From contig CM036774.1 of assembly GCA_020796225.1 (NCBI GenBank), positions 27,556,791 to 27,620,790 on the forward strand: a stretch of DNA of 64,000 nt, read 5' to 3'. Both the position numbers and the translations under genes were made by a program. The DNA is from Arion vulgaris. Lineage: Eukaryota > Mollusca > Gastropoda > Stylommatophora > Arionidae. Positions 31,362 to 43,374 of this stretch are shown here, in pieces. How positions within the stretch are numbered: the stretch's first letter is position 1; each line of letters begins with the position of its first letter. The notes under the pieces were generated by a model. The model was not told the origin of the DNA, searched no databases, and was given only the letters and a program-made list of their open reading frames with translations.

Positions 31362-31860
31362 GTGACGATGTCCAGGTCACAGCCATCCGATCATGTTCCT
31401 CCGATGATCGCAGTCGATTCGCCCTGGAGAACCGTTTTATTTCATTCTATGGCACTTTGCGACCTCTTTGACTCAACGCATTACATTCCTATGCTTCTTA
31501 GTACTGTCTTATCTCGTCCCTTGTTATCTATATGTGTTTGCTCCATATATGTGTCATTTATCCACTATATTGTTTATTGTTTCTTCTTCCACTTTCGGTT
31601 TTTGTGTTGCACTCATTTCGTTGTTCGTTTTTATTCCCAGATTTTCATTAGATAGGTTTATGTTTCACATGTAACGTCCATTTGTAGTGTTCCTCGAAAT
31701 TCGTCATTCTTGTTGTAATGTTTGCTTGATAAAGGCCTTTGGTCGAAACGTTGCTGTTTATCGTCACTGTTGATGTATTTTGTAAAACTGTAGTACTTTG
31801 TGTTTACGTGTTTAGCTATTTTTCAAAGTTTTACTGCAGCCTCCACCTTTTTCGATAATC
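31362..31860 (+). mobile_element. Penelope-like element 3' end, direct copy
   Basis: Starts at the head-to-head junction with the inverted copy, in the last third of the endonuclease (QVTAIRSCSSDDRSRFALEN RFISFYG). It contains the long pyrimidine-rich 3' UTR and the conserved cgaaacgttgctgtttatcg block at about 31744-31763. It ends in ctgcagcctccacctttttc. Confidence 0.85.
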
Positions 31861-32099
31861 GTCGCCATATTGCTGCAACTATTCGTCGTCACTTGTAGTA
31901 AGATTTTATAGTTATTTTTGTTGTGTAGGTGCATTTCCGTTCCTACACCCTTTTTAGCATATAATATAGGTTCTTTTGTTTGTATTTCTATTCCCTAGGC
32001 CTTCCTTCAATATTTGTTGAATTTTCTTCGATCTTATATCTCGGTTTCCTTCAGCCCCCTACGGCTGATGTGCGTCTTCCCTGCCATCAGTTATGCTAT

Positions 32100-34080
32100 G
32101 GTTACTTTAAAAACTCGTTTCTGCTCTCATCGTAATTTTCTTCACATGTCAGTCTTAAGGTTATTCCAAAGGCTTTGTTTTCCAACTTCCACCCTTTTGC
32201 AGGCTCATTATACCCCAAGGAGCAGCGTAGGTTACTTAAGTTAGAAACCAAATGTGCACCACAACGCATGCGTTGTATCGCGGCCAACCACTCACACCTT
32301 CTATCTGACTTGGTTTCCCTCCCAGTCCCTACTTCTACAACGTCTACGAAGTCTCACCTCTACCAATATGCTCCTGTACTCCCTTATTCGTTTCACCATC
32401 CACGTTCTCAACAGACAACTGCATGAATTTATTTGCATGCATCATCAACAAAAACTTGACCTTCTTCGCCCGGTACCTTCTACCACTCCTCTCAATTGTC
32501 CACTACTATCTTCTCCTCCTACCCAGGTTGTCTGCATCCTCCAGACCTTTCTTTATCTGACAGCGAGAGATGTGTTTTAAGTAAGGGTCTCAAGTTTGTT
32601 CCTCTCCGTCCCTCCATTGACCACTACTCTACTCTTCGGGATGTGAACCATTTCACCGTGGCCTGGTGACTCAAATTCCACTTTCATCACCAGGAGGACC
32701 CTCTAGAACATCAGGACTCGAGTATGTTCTCCAAGTATTCCACTGCAAACATGATTGGACTCCTAAACCTGGTGCTCTAACGCTTTGATTCTACATCAAG
32801 AATACTTCATACGACATTGACTTCCCACCTAAACGCCTAGGGCGTTCTAACATGTCACCGTCCGAGTTTCGTGCTCATCACACCTCCGTCGACGTGATGA
32901 CATTGTTATCAAACCCGCTGATAAAGGTGGTGCCATAGTCGTATGGAGTAAAGAACTATCCCTCAGGAAGGCCACAACCAACTACGTAACACCCTATTCT
33001 ACAATAATTTTCCCTTCTGATGCTACACTATCCAACAATAGTAAGGTCCGTACAGTCATCAAGAACCTCATTGCCTCCAAAGACCTTCCTACCGGCGCAT
33101 CATCACTATGTGTCATCGACAGTTGTTTGGGCAAACCCGCATTCTATATGCTCCCAAAAATTCATAAACTTCACAATCCTGGTAGGCCTATTGTTTCTGT
33201 TGCTCTTGTCCACGGAACATATCTCCGAATTCCTTGATAGTATCTTCAATCCTATAGTCACTACACTACCTTCATTTTTGAAGGATACTAACCACACTTT
33301 GTCTGTTTTTCTTCCATTGTTGTTGCCTGCAGGACTTATCGCCCTTCCTCCTGATGTCTGCTCACTGTATACCTCTATACCTCATTCTGACGGACTTCAA
33401 GCTTTCCAGTTTTTTCTCGACAGGAGAACCTAACCCTTGTCTCCACCTCGACTCCTCCTCGTCTTGCTGAACTAGTTCTCACTCTCCAACTCCTTTCAGT
33501 TCAATGACCAGTTCTTCGAACAGATTAGTGGGGTCGCCATGGGTACTAAAATGGGACCCAGCTATGCTTGTCTATTCATGGGTCATCTTGAACACTTAGT
33601 ATGGAACACCTATGATGGTCCTCTTCGTCCGTGTATCATAGATACATCGATGATTGTATTGGAGTTACTGATATGTCTGAAGCCGATTTGTCACGCTTCA
33701 TCACCTTCATCAATGCCTTCAATCCTGCTATTCGGTTCACCTCTCACATCTCTACCTCCTGTGTCAATTTTCTTTACATCACTATCACCATCAGCCTATC
33801 CACTATCACTACATCAGTATACTACAAACCTACTGATACACATAGCTTTCTTCTGTATACTCTTCCATCCCCAGGCCTGTCGTGACTTTTACCTTTTCTC
33901 AACTCTACGCCTTCGTCGCCCCTGTAGTGAGGACGACGATTTTCTGATAGAGCTCACGAGATGCTGGATTTCTTCCGCCAGCGCCTATACCCGGAGAATG
34001 TGCTTACATCTGCCATGCATCGGGTTCAGCTAATTGCTCGCCAGGAGGCCCTTTTCACATACATAGAACCCCAAGTCTGA
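32100..34080 (+). pseudogene. Penelope-like reverse transcriptase, frameshifted
   Basis: Domain landmarks appear in the right order but in several frames. They are VIKPADKGGAIVVW (about 32905-32946, the N-terminal signature of Penelope RTs), FYMLPKIHKLHNPGRPIVS (about 33142-33200), motif A DVCSLYTSIPHSDGLQAF (about 33354-33407), motif B GVAMGTKMGPSYACLFM (about 33532-33582), and motif C YHRYIDDCIGV with YIDD at 33643-33654. The family motif VYYKPTDTHSFLLY follows near 33820-33858. The order and the KPTDTH motif distinguish it from LINE and LTR reverse transcriptases. Stops and frame changes between almost every motif show that this copy is dead. Confidence 0.9.
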
Positions 34081-34189
34081 CAGGGTTAAACTTATCTTAA
34101 CTTTCCACCCTCATAGTTCCCTGGTGAAAAGGTCTTATTCCATCATCTCCTATTCTTCAGTCTGATCCTGAGACACGTTCAGTCTTCCA

Positions 34190-34660
34190 ACACTATCCTT
34201 GGTGGCTTACAGACGGGACAGAAGCCTCAAGGATTTGTTGGTACACAGTCGCCTCGCCTAATATCCAGAGTACTTGGCACCATCCAGTGCGGACGTCGGC
34301 GCTGTAATACATGTGCATATGTAATACAGACCCCACTGTCTCTTTTCCAAAGCTACGTATGCCATTCAAGACAGTTTCACGTGTGAGTCCCGCAAAATCA
34401 TCTATGCCATCACCTGCAAACGATGCAACAAGTCCTATATCGGCGAAACCGGTAAGAGACTCAGTGACCGATTCGCCCAACACTTACGCGATATTCGCCA
34501 ACGCTTGTGACTCCTGTGGCCACTCATTTCAACGATACTGGCCATTCAGGGGTTGACGATGTCCAGGTCACAGCCATCCGATCATGTTCCTCCGATGATC
34601 GCAGTCGATTCGCCCTGGAGAACCGTTTTATTTCATTCTATGGCACTTTGCGACCTCTGG
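34190..34660 (+). pseudogene. Penelope-like linker and GIY-YIG endonuclease, frameshifted
   Basis: Continues the RT. GTIQCGRRRCNTCAYVIQT supplies the cysteine-rich linker, then IYAITCKRCNKSYIGETGKR and LSDRFAQHLRDI (GIY-YIG core), TPVATHFNDTGHSG and FALENRFISFYG. The domain is split across frames, unlike the intact copy on the - strand at 30942-31325. It lies at the C-terminus, as in the Penelope/Poseidon-type lineages. Confidence 0.87.
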
Positions 34661-35054
34661 ACTCAACGCATTACATTCCCATGCTTCTTAGTACTGTCTT
34701 ATCTCGTGCCTTGTTATCTATATGTTTGTTTGCTCCATATATGTGTCATTTATCCACTATATTGTTTATTGTTTCTCTTCTTTCCACTTTCGGTTTTTTG
34801 TGTTGCACTCATTTCGTTGTTCGTTTTATTCCCAGATTTTCATTAGATAGGTTTATGTTTCCACATGTAATCGTCCATTTGTAGTGTTCCTCGAAAATTC
34901 GTCATTCTTGTTGTAATGTTTGCTTGATAAAGGCCTTTGGTCGAAACGTTGCTGTTTATCGTCACTGTTGATGTATTTTGTAAAACTGTAGTACTTTGTG
35001 TTTACGTGTTTAGCTATTTTTCAAAGTTTTACTGCAGCCTCCACCTTTTTTCGA

Positions 35055-35990
35055 TATATCAAGTCTGTAACGCCTTCTGCGCTATAGGCAGCAACAAATG
35101 CATGTTTATATATTCAGTTACTTCCCTTGACTCTCTATATCAAGTCTGTAACGCCTTCTGCGCTATAGGCAGCAACAAATGCATGTTTATATATTCAGTT
35201 ACTTCCTTGACTTTATATCAAGTCTGTAACGCCTTCTGCGCTATAGGCAGCAACAAATGCATGTTTATATATTCAGTTACTTCCTTGACCTCTATATCAA
35301 GTCTGTAACGCCTTCTGCGCTATAGGCAGCAACAAATGCATGTTTATATATTCAGTTACTTCCCTTGACTCTCTATATCAAGTCTGTAACGCCTTCTGCG
35401 CTATAGGCAGCAACAAATGCATGTTTATATATTCAGTTACTTCCCTTGACTCTCTATATCAAGTCTGTAACGCCTTCTGCGCTATAGGCAGCAACAAATG
35501 CATGTTTATATATTCAGTTACTTCCTTGACTTCTATATCAAGTCTGTAACGCCTTCTGCGCTATAGGCAGCAACAAATGCATGTTTATATATTCAGTTAC
35601 TTCCCTTGACTCTCTATATCAAGTCTGTAACGCCTTCTGCGCTATAGGCAGCAACAAATGCATGTTTATATATTCAGTTACTTCCTGACTCTCATATCAA
35701 GTCTGTAACGCCTTCTGCGCTATAGGCAGCAACAAATGCATGTTTATATATTCAGTTACTTCCTTGACTTCTATATCAAGTCTGTAACGCCTTCTGCGCT
35801 ATAGGCAGCAACAAATGCATGTTTATATATTCAGTTACTTCCCTTGACTCTCTATATCAAGTCTGTAACGCCTTCTGCGCTATAGGCAGCAACAAATGCA
35901 TGTTTATATATTCAGTTACTTCCCTTGACTCTCTATATCAAGTCTGTAACGCCTTCTGCGCTATAGGCAGCAATAATGCATGCCCAGATT
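35055..35990 (+). repeat. ~81-bp minisatellite
   Basis: About twelve very similar copies (78-81 bp). The unit contains aagtctgtaacgccttctgc, gctataggcagcaacaaatg, catgtttatatattcagtta and cttcccttgactctctatat. The last copy runs into the RTE fragment at about 36000. The left end is duplicated across the Penelope insertion. Confidence 0.96.
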
Positions 35991-35999
35991 CTATTTGCC

Positions 36000-36900
36000 A
36001 AATATTTGTACTTAGATACATTTTAAAACAATGCATAGAAAGGCAAAGCAACATCTTTCTAAACTTGATTGCCTTCGTAAAAACATTTGATAGCATACGC
36101 CACGACGGAGGTCTTTGACGTATTCAATAGATGGTTATGGAAGTTTGTTGTATTTTATAGACATCAAGAAAAACTGTTACAGCAACTTTACATACAGTGT
36201 TGGCACTTCCGAGCTGAAGTTTGATGTCAAAACAGGATGTGGACAAGGATGTGTAGTGGTAGTCCAATTATTCAACATTGTCACAGATTGGATGTTGGGT
36301 AAAACAACTTAAGATAAGGCAAGAGGTAACAGATATAGGAGGTCCGTTCTATGATACAGAGAGGCGGCCGCATCAGGCAGCGCCGTAAGGGGGCGGCATA
36401 AACAGCGAAATCAAAATCATAATTGAAGGTTATTTTAAAGAAAAAACATTTCAGGGGCGGCCTTTAGAAGACTTGCATCATACTGAGAAAATATACCGCA
36501 CGGTCCTGATCAGATACACAGAAATAATGACGCTAAACAATGGCCACCCTAGCATCAATCAAACTAGAAGATAACATATTTCCAATTACAACTGCTTTCA
36601 CATATCTTGTAAGTGTTATCAGCCATGAAGGAAGAGCTACTGCTTTCACTTATCTTGTAAGTGTTATCAGCCATGACGGAAGAGCTGGATCTGACATTGA
36701 AAGCAGACTGAGTACAACATGAAGTGCGTTCATGATTCTTTAGACAGTCTAGAAATCAGACTAATACAGCATCAGAACCAAGATTAATATATACCTCAGC
36801 TGTGTGCTATCAACTTGACTATACAGATCAGAATGATGGAGAATGACAGAACAAGATATGTCTAAACTCTCCACCTTCCATACAACTTGTTTCGGAAAGA
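36000..36900 (+). mobile_element. RTE-type LINE reverse transcriptase fragment
   Basis: Segments in several frames: RT motif A (NIFLNLIAFVKTFDSIRHD), motif B region (YSVGTSELKFDVKTGCGQGC, LFNIVTDWMLG), the end of the RT (TAFTYLVSVISHDGRAGSDI ESRLS) and beyond (SEWWRMTEQDMSKLSTFHTT in damaged form). The V-K-T-G-x-x-Q-G-C and F-T-Y-L-x-S-V-I pattern is typical of this LINE type. A 48-bp segment (16 codons, in frame) at 36591-36638 is tandemly duplicated. Motif C (FADD) is missing because a GC-rich block (about 36340-36480) replaces it. Confidence 0.8.
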
Positions 36901-36984
36901 TCTTACTCTTGTTCTGGAAAAATACTATTCTAACCAAACTGCATCACAGTGCAACGGGTCTCTTAGTTTCTAATGCAGTCTTGT

Positions 36985-37960
36985 GGTCTTAGCTAATGCT
37001 TGACTTCTTATCAGTCAACGCCTCTGTCCTATAGGCAACAAATGATGCCGTCTTTGCCTAAATATTTACTTAACATTGTCTCATGATAAAAGATAAGCAA
37101 TCTTTGTAAACTTGATTGCCTTGTAAAGCTTGTGTGCTCCGGAGTCTTTGGATTAATAGTGGTTAGGAGTTTGTGATTTTATAGCATCAAGAAAACTGTT
37201 ACAACTTTAACTGTGTGGCTTTCTGACTAAGTTGATTAAAGTCGATGTGGCAGGCTGTGATTAGTCCTTTGTTCACTGTACAGTTGGTGAGTAACACTGT
37301 AAGGTAAGAGGTAAGATTAAGCGTCGGGTCCGTAGCAGGCGATTAAGCTGCGTAGGGCGCATAAACGCGAATCAAGTCTAATGAAGGTATTAAATCATTT
37401 GGGGCTGAGCTTAGATTGCATCTCTGAGATCCGACTCCTGATCAGCTACAGAATAATGCTGTGGGTCATGCACAGATTAACTAGATGGTACTTTTCCTAA
37501 GTTACCTTACTTATCTTGTAAGGTTATCGCATGAAGAAGATTGCTTTCATTCTTTAGGTTACACATGATAAGCTGGTCGTCTCTGCATGTTATCTTGTGT
37601 GGTTCCGTAGCAAGATATGCTTTCGTTGTGTATGTACAGCATGATAGAGTCTGGGCTTGTGCACATATTTAAAGTTTGTGAGGAAGCGTGGATCTGTTAA
37701 GCACTGTGTAGGCCTGTAGTAAGTGATTAGTTCTTGTGGGTCCAGATAGCTAATGATCATAGAACCTGTTGGTTTAGCTAGTGGATTAAGTCTTGTTGAG
37801 GTCTCTGAGAATAGGAGATGAGTTGAGAGTTGTACTAAATTCGACTTCCACTTGGTCTTGGTAAAGATTAATCTTTGAATGTTCCAGAAGCATACAGATT
37901 AACTGTGGTCCTGTGCTAAGGGATTAAGTCTTGTGGTGAGGTCTCTGTGCTAAGTGATTA
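36985..37960 (+). repeat. Eroded duplicate of 35960-36900
   Basis: Same order of blocks as the end of the ~81-bp array plus the RTE fragment, but riddled with deletions. Landmarks are gtcaacgcctctgtcctata (array unit), ttgtaaacttgattgcctt, agcatcaagaaaactgttac, gcgcataaacgcgaatc, and two to three versions of cttatcttgtaaggttatc. The region after 37680 is too degraded to align by eye. Confidence 0.6.
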
Positions 37961-38164
37961 AGTCTTGTGAGTCGAAGGTCGTGGTTGAATCTTGACCGCG
38001 ACGTCGTCGAGGTCAGTTTCCGAGACCCAGTTTGTTCGGGAGTTGAGTTCGGGCTTGTAAATTTTCTGCAGATGGCGTGGCATTTGTGAAGAGGACTCAG
38101 TCGTCCATTTTGAGCAAGGACGACAAATCTCTGTCATTAAGCACTCTTTAAACACCCTTTAAAA

Positions 38165-38475
38165 ACAAGCTAACCAATAAAAAGAATCATGGATGTGGAT
38201 CGATATGTCAGATGCATGGAGACTAAATTTATCACAAAACTACACTAGTTGGACACCAGAGGGTAAACGAAAATGTGGAAGGCCCAAAATGACGTTAAGA
38301 AAAACAGTAGAACAAGAAGTGAAAGAAATGAGTCACAGATGAAACACAATACAGAGGGAGACCAAGAACAGAGAAGAATGGCGAGCATTTCTTGCTGCCA
38401 TAAGTGCCAAAGGTGTCACAGGTTAGAGAGAGGGATCACACTTCAGCCGACCTAACACATGATGATGATGATATC
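38165..38475 (+). mobile_element. RTE-type LINE 3' tail with (ATG)n end
   Basis: In frame: WRLNLSQNYTSWTPEGKRKC, GRPKMTLRKTVEQEVKEMSH and EEWRAFLAAISAKGVTG, then a stop. This is the classical RTE-like C-terminus (WTPEGKRxxGRPKxTxRRTVE). It is followed by the short tandem tail gatgatgatgat at about 38461-38472, which is the usual 3' end of RTE-clade elements. It probably belongs to the fragments starting at 36000. Confidence 0.83.
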
Positions 38476-38935
38476 GTTCCCTAATATTATTTTTAGCTCA
38501 TAGTCTCCCTTGGACAGCAGATAAAATAACGTGACCTACAAATATGTCTGTACGGGTTTCCGTACTTCAACCCGCAACTTGAGAAAGTGGCTTCAAATAC
38601 CCAGACTTGGACCAATGAAACGCGCCGTAATGAATAGAGCGCGCAGAACCGTGCTGGCTTCGATACCTGTTGAATCGTCCGCTGGCTACCAATGATATTG
38701 TACAGAAGTAAAGTTTGCTAGTTATTATGTCTGTATAGTTAGCACTTGTAAACGTACCAAAACATTACTGTAACATTGTGGGTTGAGGCCCCAAACCAGA
38801 AGACAGTTTTAGCGTAATGGCTAATCGTCGCCTTACGGAAACAATAAACATTTATGGATATTTATTTGTGATTTGTTTATCATCTTGGATAACCAGGACT
38901 GCTAGTCTTCATGTTATTCCTGGCTACGAGGATGA
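38476..38935. other. Unassigned; possible solo LTR
   Basis: Single-copy-looking sequence with an AATAAA near 38843 and gaaacgcgcc near 38617. A loosely similar stretch lies around 44130-44250 (ccaatgaagcgcgcc, later caataaatc). This could be two diverged LTRs, but I could not define ends or target duplications. Confidence 0.3.
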
Positions 38936-39533
38936 ACAAGGTTAGTCAGTTAGTTAGTCAGTCAGTTAGTCAGTTAGTTAGTTAGTCAGTCAGTTAGTTA
39001 GTTAGTTAGTCAGTTAGTTAGTTAGTTAGTTAGTTAGTAGTAAGTCAGTTAGTTAGTTAGTTAGTCAGTTAGTCAGTTAGTTAGTTAGTTAGTAAGTCAG
39101 TTAGTTAGTTAGTCAGTCAGTTAGTTAGTTAGTTAGTCAGTTAGTCAGTCAGTTAGTTAGTTAGTTAGTTAGTTACTTAGTTAGTAGTAAGTCAGTTAGT
39201 TAGTTAGTTAGTTAGTTAGAGTTAGTAGTAAGTCAGTTAGTCAGTAGTCAGTTAGTTAGTTAGTTAGTCAGTTAGTTAGTTAGTCAGTCAGTTAGTCAGT
39301 TAGTTAGTTAGTTAGTTAGTAAGTTAGTTAGTCAGTCAGTTAGTTAGTTAGTTAGTTGGTTAGTTAGTTAGTCAGTCAGTTAGTTAGTTAGTCAGTTAGT
39401 TAGTTAGTTAGTCAGTTAGTTAGTTGAGTTAGTAAGTCAGTTAGTTGTTAGTGTCAGTTAGTTAGTTGTTAGGTAGTTAGTTAGTCAGTCAGTTAGTTAG
39501 TTAGTTAGTTAGTTACTTAGTTAGTAGTAAGTC

Positions 39534-39581
<48 letters not shown>

Positions 39582-39945
39582 AGTAAGTCAGTTAGTCAGT
39601 TAGTTAGTTAGTTAGTCAGTTAGTTAGTTAGTTAGTAGTCAGTAGTTAGTTAGTTAGTTAGTTAGTTAGTAGTCAGTCAGTTAGTTGTTAGTTAGTTAGT
39701 TGGTTAGTTAGTCAGTCAGTCGTTAGGTTAGTAGTTGTTAGTTAGTTAGTAGTCTGTTAGTAGTTAGTTAGTTAGTAAGTTAGATTAGGTTAGTCAGTTA
39801 GTCAGTTAGTAGTTAGTAGTTAGTCAGTTAGTTAGTTAGTCAGTCAGTCAGTCAGTTAGTTAGTTAGTTAGTAGTTAGTTAGTAGTAGTAGTATAGTTAG
39901 TTAGTTGGTGTTAGTCAGTAGTTAGTTAGTCAGTTAGTTAGTTAA
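38936..39945. repeat. (GTTA)/(GTCA) tetranucleotide array
   Basis: One kilobase of gttagttagt and gtcagtcagt in irregular alternation, with occasional agtagtaagt interruptions. Confidence 0.97.
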
Positions 39946-40359
39946 ATTAGATGTGAGATATAGTCAATATGTGTAGTTAATCAATATGTACAAATGTACT
40001 TCAGTCTTGTTTTGTCACATGTTAAATTAATGTATGTAGCATAGTGTGAAATAGTTACATAGATACAATCTCGACAGGTATTAAAGTTAGGTGTAGTAAT
40101 TGGTCGTCACAGTTATTCTAAGTCTGTCAGCATCATGCTGTGAGTAGTTGTCAGACATCCTAGTGGTACTTGTTGTGTGGTAGTCATCGTCGATGGACCG
40201 TCGTGTGTGTGTGTCGTGTGTTAGAGAGTTTAGTAGCTTACCTGTTAAGAACAATAATTGTCTACACATACCTTGCAACAAATACTGCTACAATGTCACT
40301 TCAGCTTGCTTGCGAAAACTGGATTGTAGGTAGTTTTAAATGTTTAGTCATCTCTGAGT
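39946..40359. other. Unassigned spacer
   Basis: Includes a short GT run (40202-40216). No gene or element recognised. Confidence 0.5.
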
Positions 40360-40785
40360 TTAAGTGGTCCATGATTGTCTGTTATTTGTGTACCATGATT
40401 AGTTCTGTCAGCTTTGATGGACCATGATTGTCTGTTGAGTGTGTTTGATGTACAGATCTGTCGTTACTGTTTGATGTCACCATATTGTATGCATGTCTTG
40501 ATGAACATGATTGTTGTTAAATGTTTTCGATTTGTTTCCTTGATGTCTGTTATGTTTGATGTACCATGATTGTCTGTCATGTTTGATGTACCATGATTGT
40601 CTGTTATGTTTGATGTACCATGATCGTCTGTTATGTTTGATGTACCATGATTGTATGTCATGTTTGATGTACCATGATTGTCTGTCATGTTTGATGTACC
40701 ATGAGTGTCTGTTATGTTTGATGTACCATGATCGTCTGTCATGTTTGATGTACCATGATTGTCTGTCATGTTTGATTGTAGTTGG
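40360..40785. repeat. 27-bp minisatellite
   Basis: About eleven copies of tgtctgtcatgtttgatgta plus ccatgat. The first few (40360-40560) are diverged, the rest nearly identical. Both strands stay open in one frame because 27 is a multiple of three, which explains the repetitive open frames. Confidence 0.93.
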
Positions 40786-40899
40786 TTCGTAGACTAGACA
40801 CTCCAGCAGACACCGTCAATGACATTCTTGGACTAGTTAGTCATAGTTATATCATAGAAGAAACACAGTCAATTGATTGATTGATTGATTGATTGATTC

Positions 40900-41195
40900 G
40901 ACCATCATCATTGCACTTCGGTGAGTAACCTTGTGTGATCCGATCTCTTTCTTACTCAAGAAGATCTCAGCTGCAGCGTGCGAGCTCCGTAGCACCGGCG
41001 AGGGTCCCCGATGTAATTTGAAGGTGGTGAAGATATTTTGTAGGCATTTGTTTTTAAAAATCGTTTTCTAATTAATTTTGCCCGGGCAGCAGATTTCCAG
41101 CCTGCTCTTCTCAATTTTGAACTGTCAATGGTTCTCAAATTGAAAGTGCTCAAATTCAACACGTGACCTACGTTTTATCGTCCATCTCCGATAAC
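40900..41195 (-). mobile_element. SINE family C, 5'-truncated copy
   Basis: On the - strand it runs gttatcggagatggacgata, aaacgtaggtcacgtgttga, then gagaagagcaggctggaaat and ctgcccgggcaaaattaatt. It ends ggttactcaccgaagtgcaatgatgatgg-like beside a (TTGA)n run. The full-length version is at 46511-47022 and another copy is at 54655-55345. The tRNA-like head is absent here. Confidence 0.78.
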
Positions 41196-41214
41196 AGTTA
41201 CATTGATATACCAG

Positions 41215-41223
41215 TTTATCTTT

Positions 41224-41254
<31 letters not shown>

Positions 41255-41960
41255 GCTCTGCTTTTAACCCTGATTGAGACATAGGCCCTCAACCAATTCA
41301 TGCGAAATCTCTAGCTATCTCCTTCAGCTCCCCAGCTCTTATCTATATATGTTTGATATCTGCCTCCATATCTCGTCTCTGTGTATTTCTAGGCCTCCCT
41401 CTCTTCCTCTGTGGGTTCCAGAAAATCACCCATTTTATTATATTCCCTTCGGATTTTCGCGAAGTATGTTCCATCTAGCGCCATCTTTGTTAACCTCTTG
41501 ATTCACTGAAACATGTCTTGTTCTCTCCATAAGTTCCTCATTTGTGACCCTATCATACCATCTCAGTCCTCTATTAAGTCTTGTTCTCTCCCTAAGTTCC
41601 ACATTTGTGCCCTATTTGGATTTCATTAGATTTCCATATGTTTCCCAGTGCAATGAAAGCTCCTCTTGCCTTCTGTATTCTTATTTTAACATTTCTATCT
41701 GTTCCACCCTCTTTGTCTACGTTACTGCCCAAATATGTGATGATTCTACCTCTTGAAGTGGGATTTCACTCAGGAGATCGAGTTGTCGTTTGCTTGGTTA
41801 ATTCTCAATATCTTTGTCTTTCCCTTATGAATGTTCAGCCTAGTTGCTGGGACCTTAGATTCAATGTGTTTAACTTATCCTGCATCTGATTTCGTGTATG
41901 TGACAGAAGGGCTATATCATCAGCGAAGTCCAGATCTTCTAGTTGCTCTGTCAGAGTCCA
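41215..41960 (-). mobile_element. RTE-like LINE: RT motif C to C-terminus
   Basis: Reading leftward: EDLDFADDIALLSHT (motif C, FADD at 41916-41927), IITYLGSNVDKEGGTDRNVK (motif E region), then IRIQKARGAFIALGNIW, a damaged middle, and near the end GRPRNTQRRDMEADIKH and GELKEIARDFA. The order matches RTE-type polyproteins. It ends by a CT run at 41221-41260. Frameshifts and stops throughout. Confidence 0.8.
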
Positions 41961-41999
41961 TTGGATTCCATTTCTGGTGTTAGTTACTACTGTCTTCAT

Positions 42000-43135
42000 A
42001 ATTCAGTCTATAATGTAAAGTTATAATGTGAAGTTGGAAAGTTATAATGTGAAGTTATAATGTGAAGTTGGGAAGTTATATAATGTGAAGTTATAATGTG
42101 AAGTTATAATGTGAATGAAGTTATAGGAAGTTATAATGTGAAGTTATAATGTGAAGTTATAATGTGAAGTTATAATGTGAAGTTGGGAAGTTATAATGTG
42201 AAGATTGGGAAGTTATATTGTGAAGTTATAATGTGAAGTTGGGAAGTTATAATGTGAAGTTGGGAAGTTATATAATGTGAAGTTATAGGAAGTTATAATG
42301 TGAAGTTGAAGTTATAATGGGAAGTTATAATGTGAAGTTGGGAAGTTATAATGTGAAGTTGTGAAGTTATAATGGGAAGTTGGGAAGTTATAATGTAAAG
42401 TTATAATGAAATTGGAAGTTATAATGTGAAGTTGGGAAGTTATAATGTGAAGTTGGGAAGTTATAATGTGAAGTTGGGAAGTTATAATGTGAAGTTGTGA
42501 AGTTATAATGGGAAGTTGGGAAGTTATAATGTGAAGTTATAATGTGAAGTTATAATGGGAAGTTAGTGAAGTTATAATGTGAAGTTGAGTAATGTGAAGT
42601 TGTGAAGTTATAATGTGAAGTTGGGAAGTTATAATGTGAAGTTATAATGTGAAGTTGAAGTTATAATGGAAGTTATAATGGGAAGTTGGGAAGTTATAAT
42701 GGAATTATGAATGGAAGTTATAATGTGAAGTTATAATGGAAGTTATAATTGAAGTTGGAAGTTATAATGTGAAGTTATAATGGAAGTTATAATGGAAGTT
42801 ATAATGTGAAGTTATAATGGAAGTATAATGGAAGTTATAATGTGAAGTTATAATGTAAGTTATAATGGGAAGTTATAATGGAAGATATATGGAAGTTATA
42901 ATTGAAATTATAATGAAGTTTGAAGTTATAATGGAAGTTATAATGGAAGTTATAATGTGAAGTTATAATTGAAATTTGGAAGTTATAATGTGAAGTTATA
43001 ATGTGAGAAGTTATAATGGAAGTTTAATGTGAAGTTATAATGTGAAGTTATAATGTGATTTATGTAAGTTATACTGTAAGTTATAAGTGAAGTTATACTG
43101 TGAATTATAAGAAGTATGATGGAAGTTATAATGTG
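42000..43135. repeat. 13-bp based minisatellite
   Basis: More than 80 units of gaagttataatgt, alternating irregularly with gaagttgg. Regular in the first half, increasingly degenerate after 42560. Confidence 0.95.
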
Positions 43136-43374
43136 TGTGTAACAAATTTATGTAATTAATGAATTGACCAAACTTCGATCGAACCACCATTTAGAGATTG
43201 TTAGCTTTGCTTTAGATTAAAATCTAGAAATGATATCAGAGTACTTAAACGTAAATTTAGTACTAACTTTACATGAAACAATATGTGGCGTGGTGTTTGG
43301 CATTTGGGTTATTTTGATAGATAATCTTGGCGTATACTGCAGTAGTTAGTACGGAATGTGTTAAGTGTAGTCGT

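Larger units (their letters stand above)
30629..35054 (+). mobile_element. Composite Penelope-like element, 4.4 kb
   Basis: An insertion bounded by the 10-bp duplication tatatcaagt (30619-30628 and 35055-35064), inside an ~81-bp tandem array. It has three parts: an inverted 3' end (30629-31361, - strand), a direct 3' end (31362 to about 31860) and a nearly full-length copy (about 31861-35054, + strand). Each 3' end carries the conserved block cttgataaaggccttt followed by ggtcgaaacgttgctgttta. Inverted and direct partial copies joined to a main copy are typical of Penelope-like elements. Confidence 0.9.
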
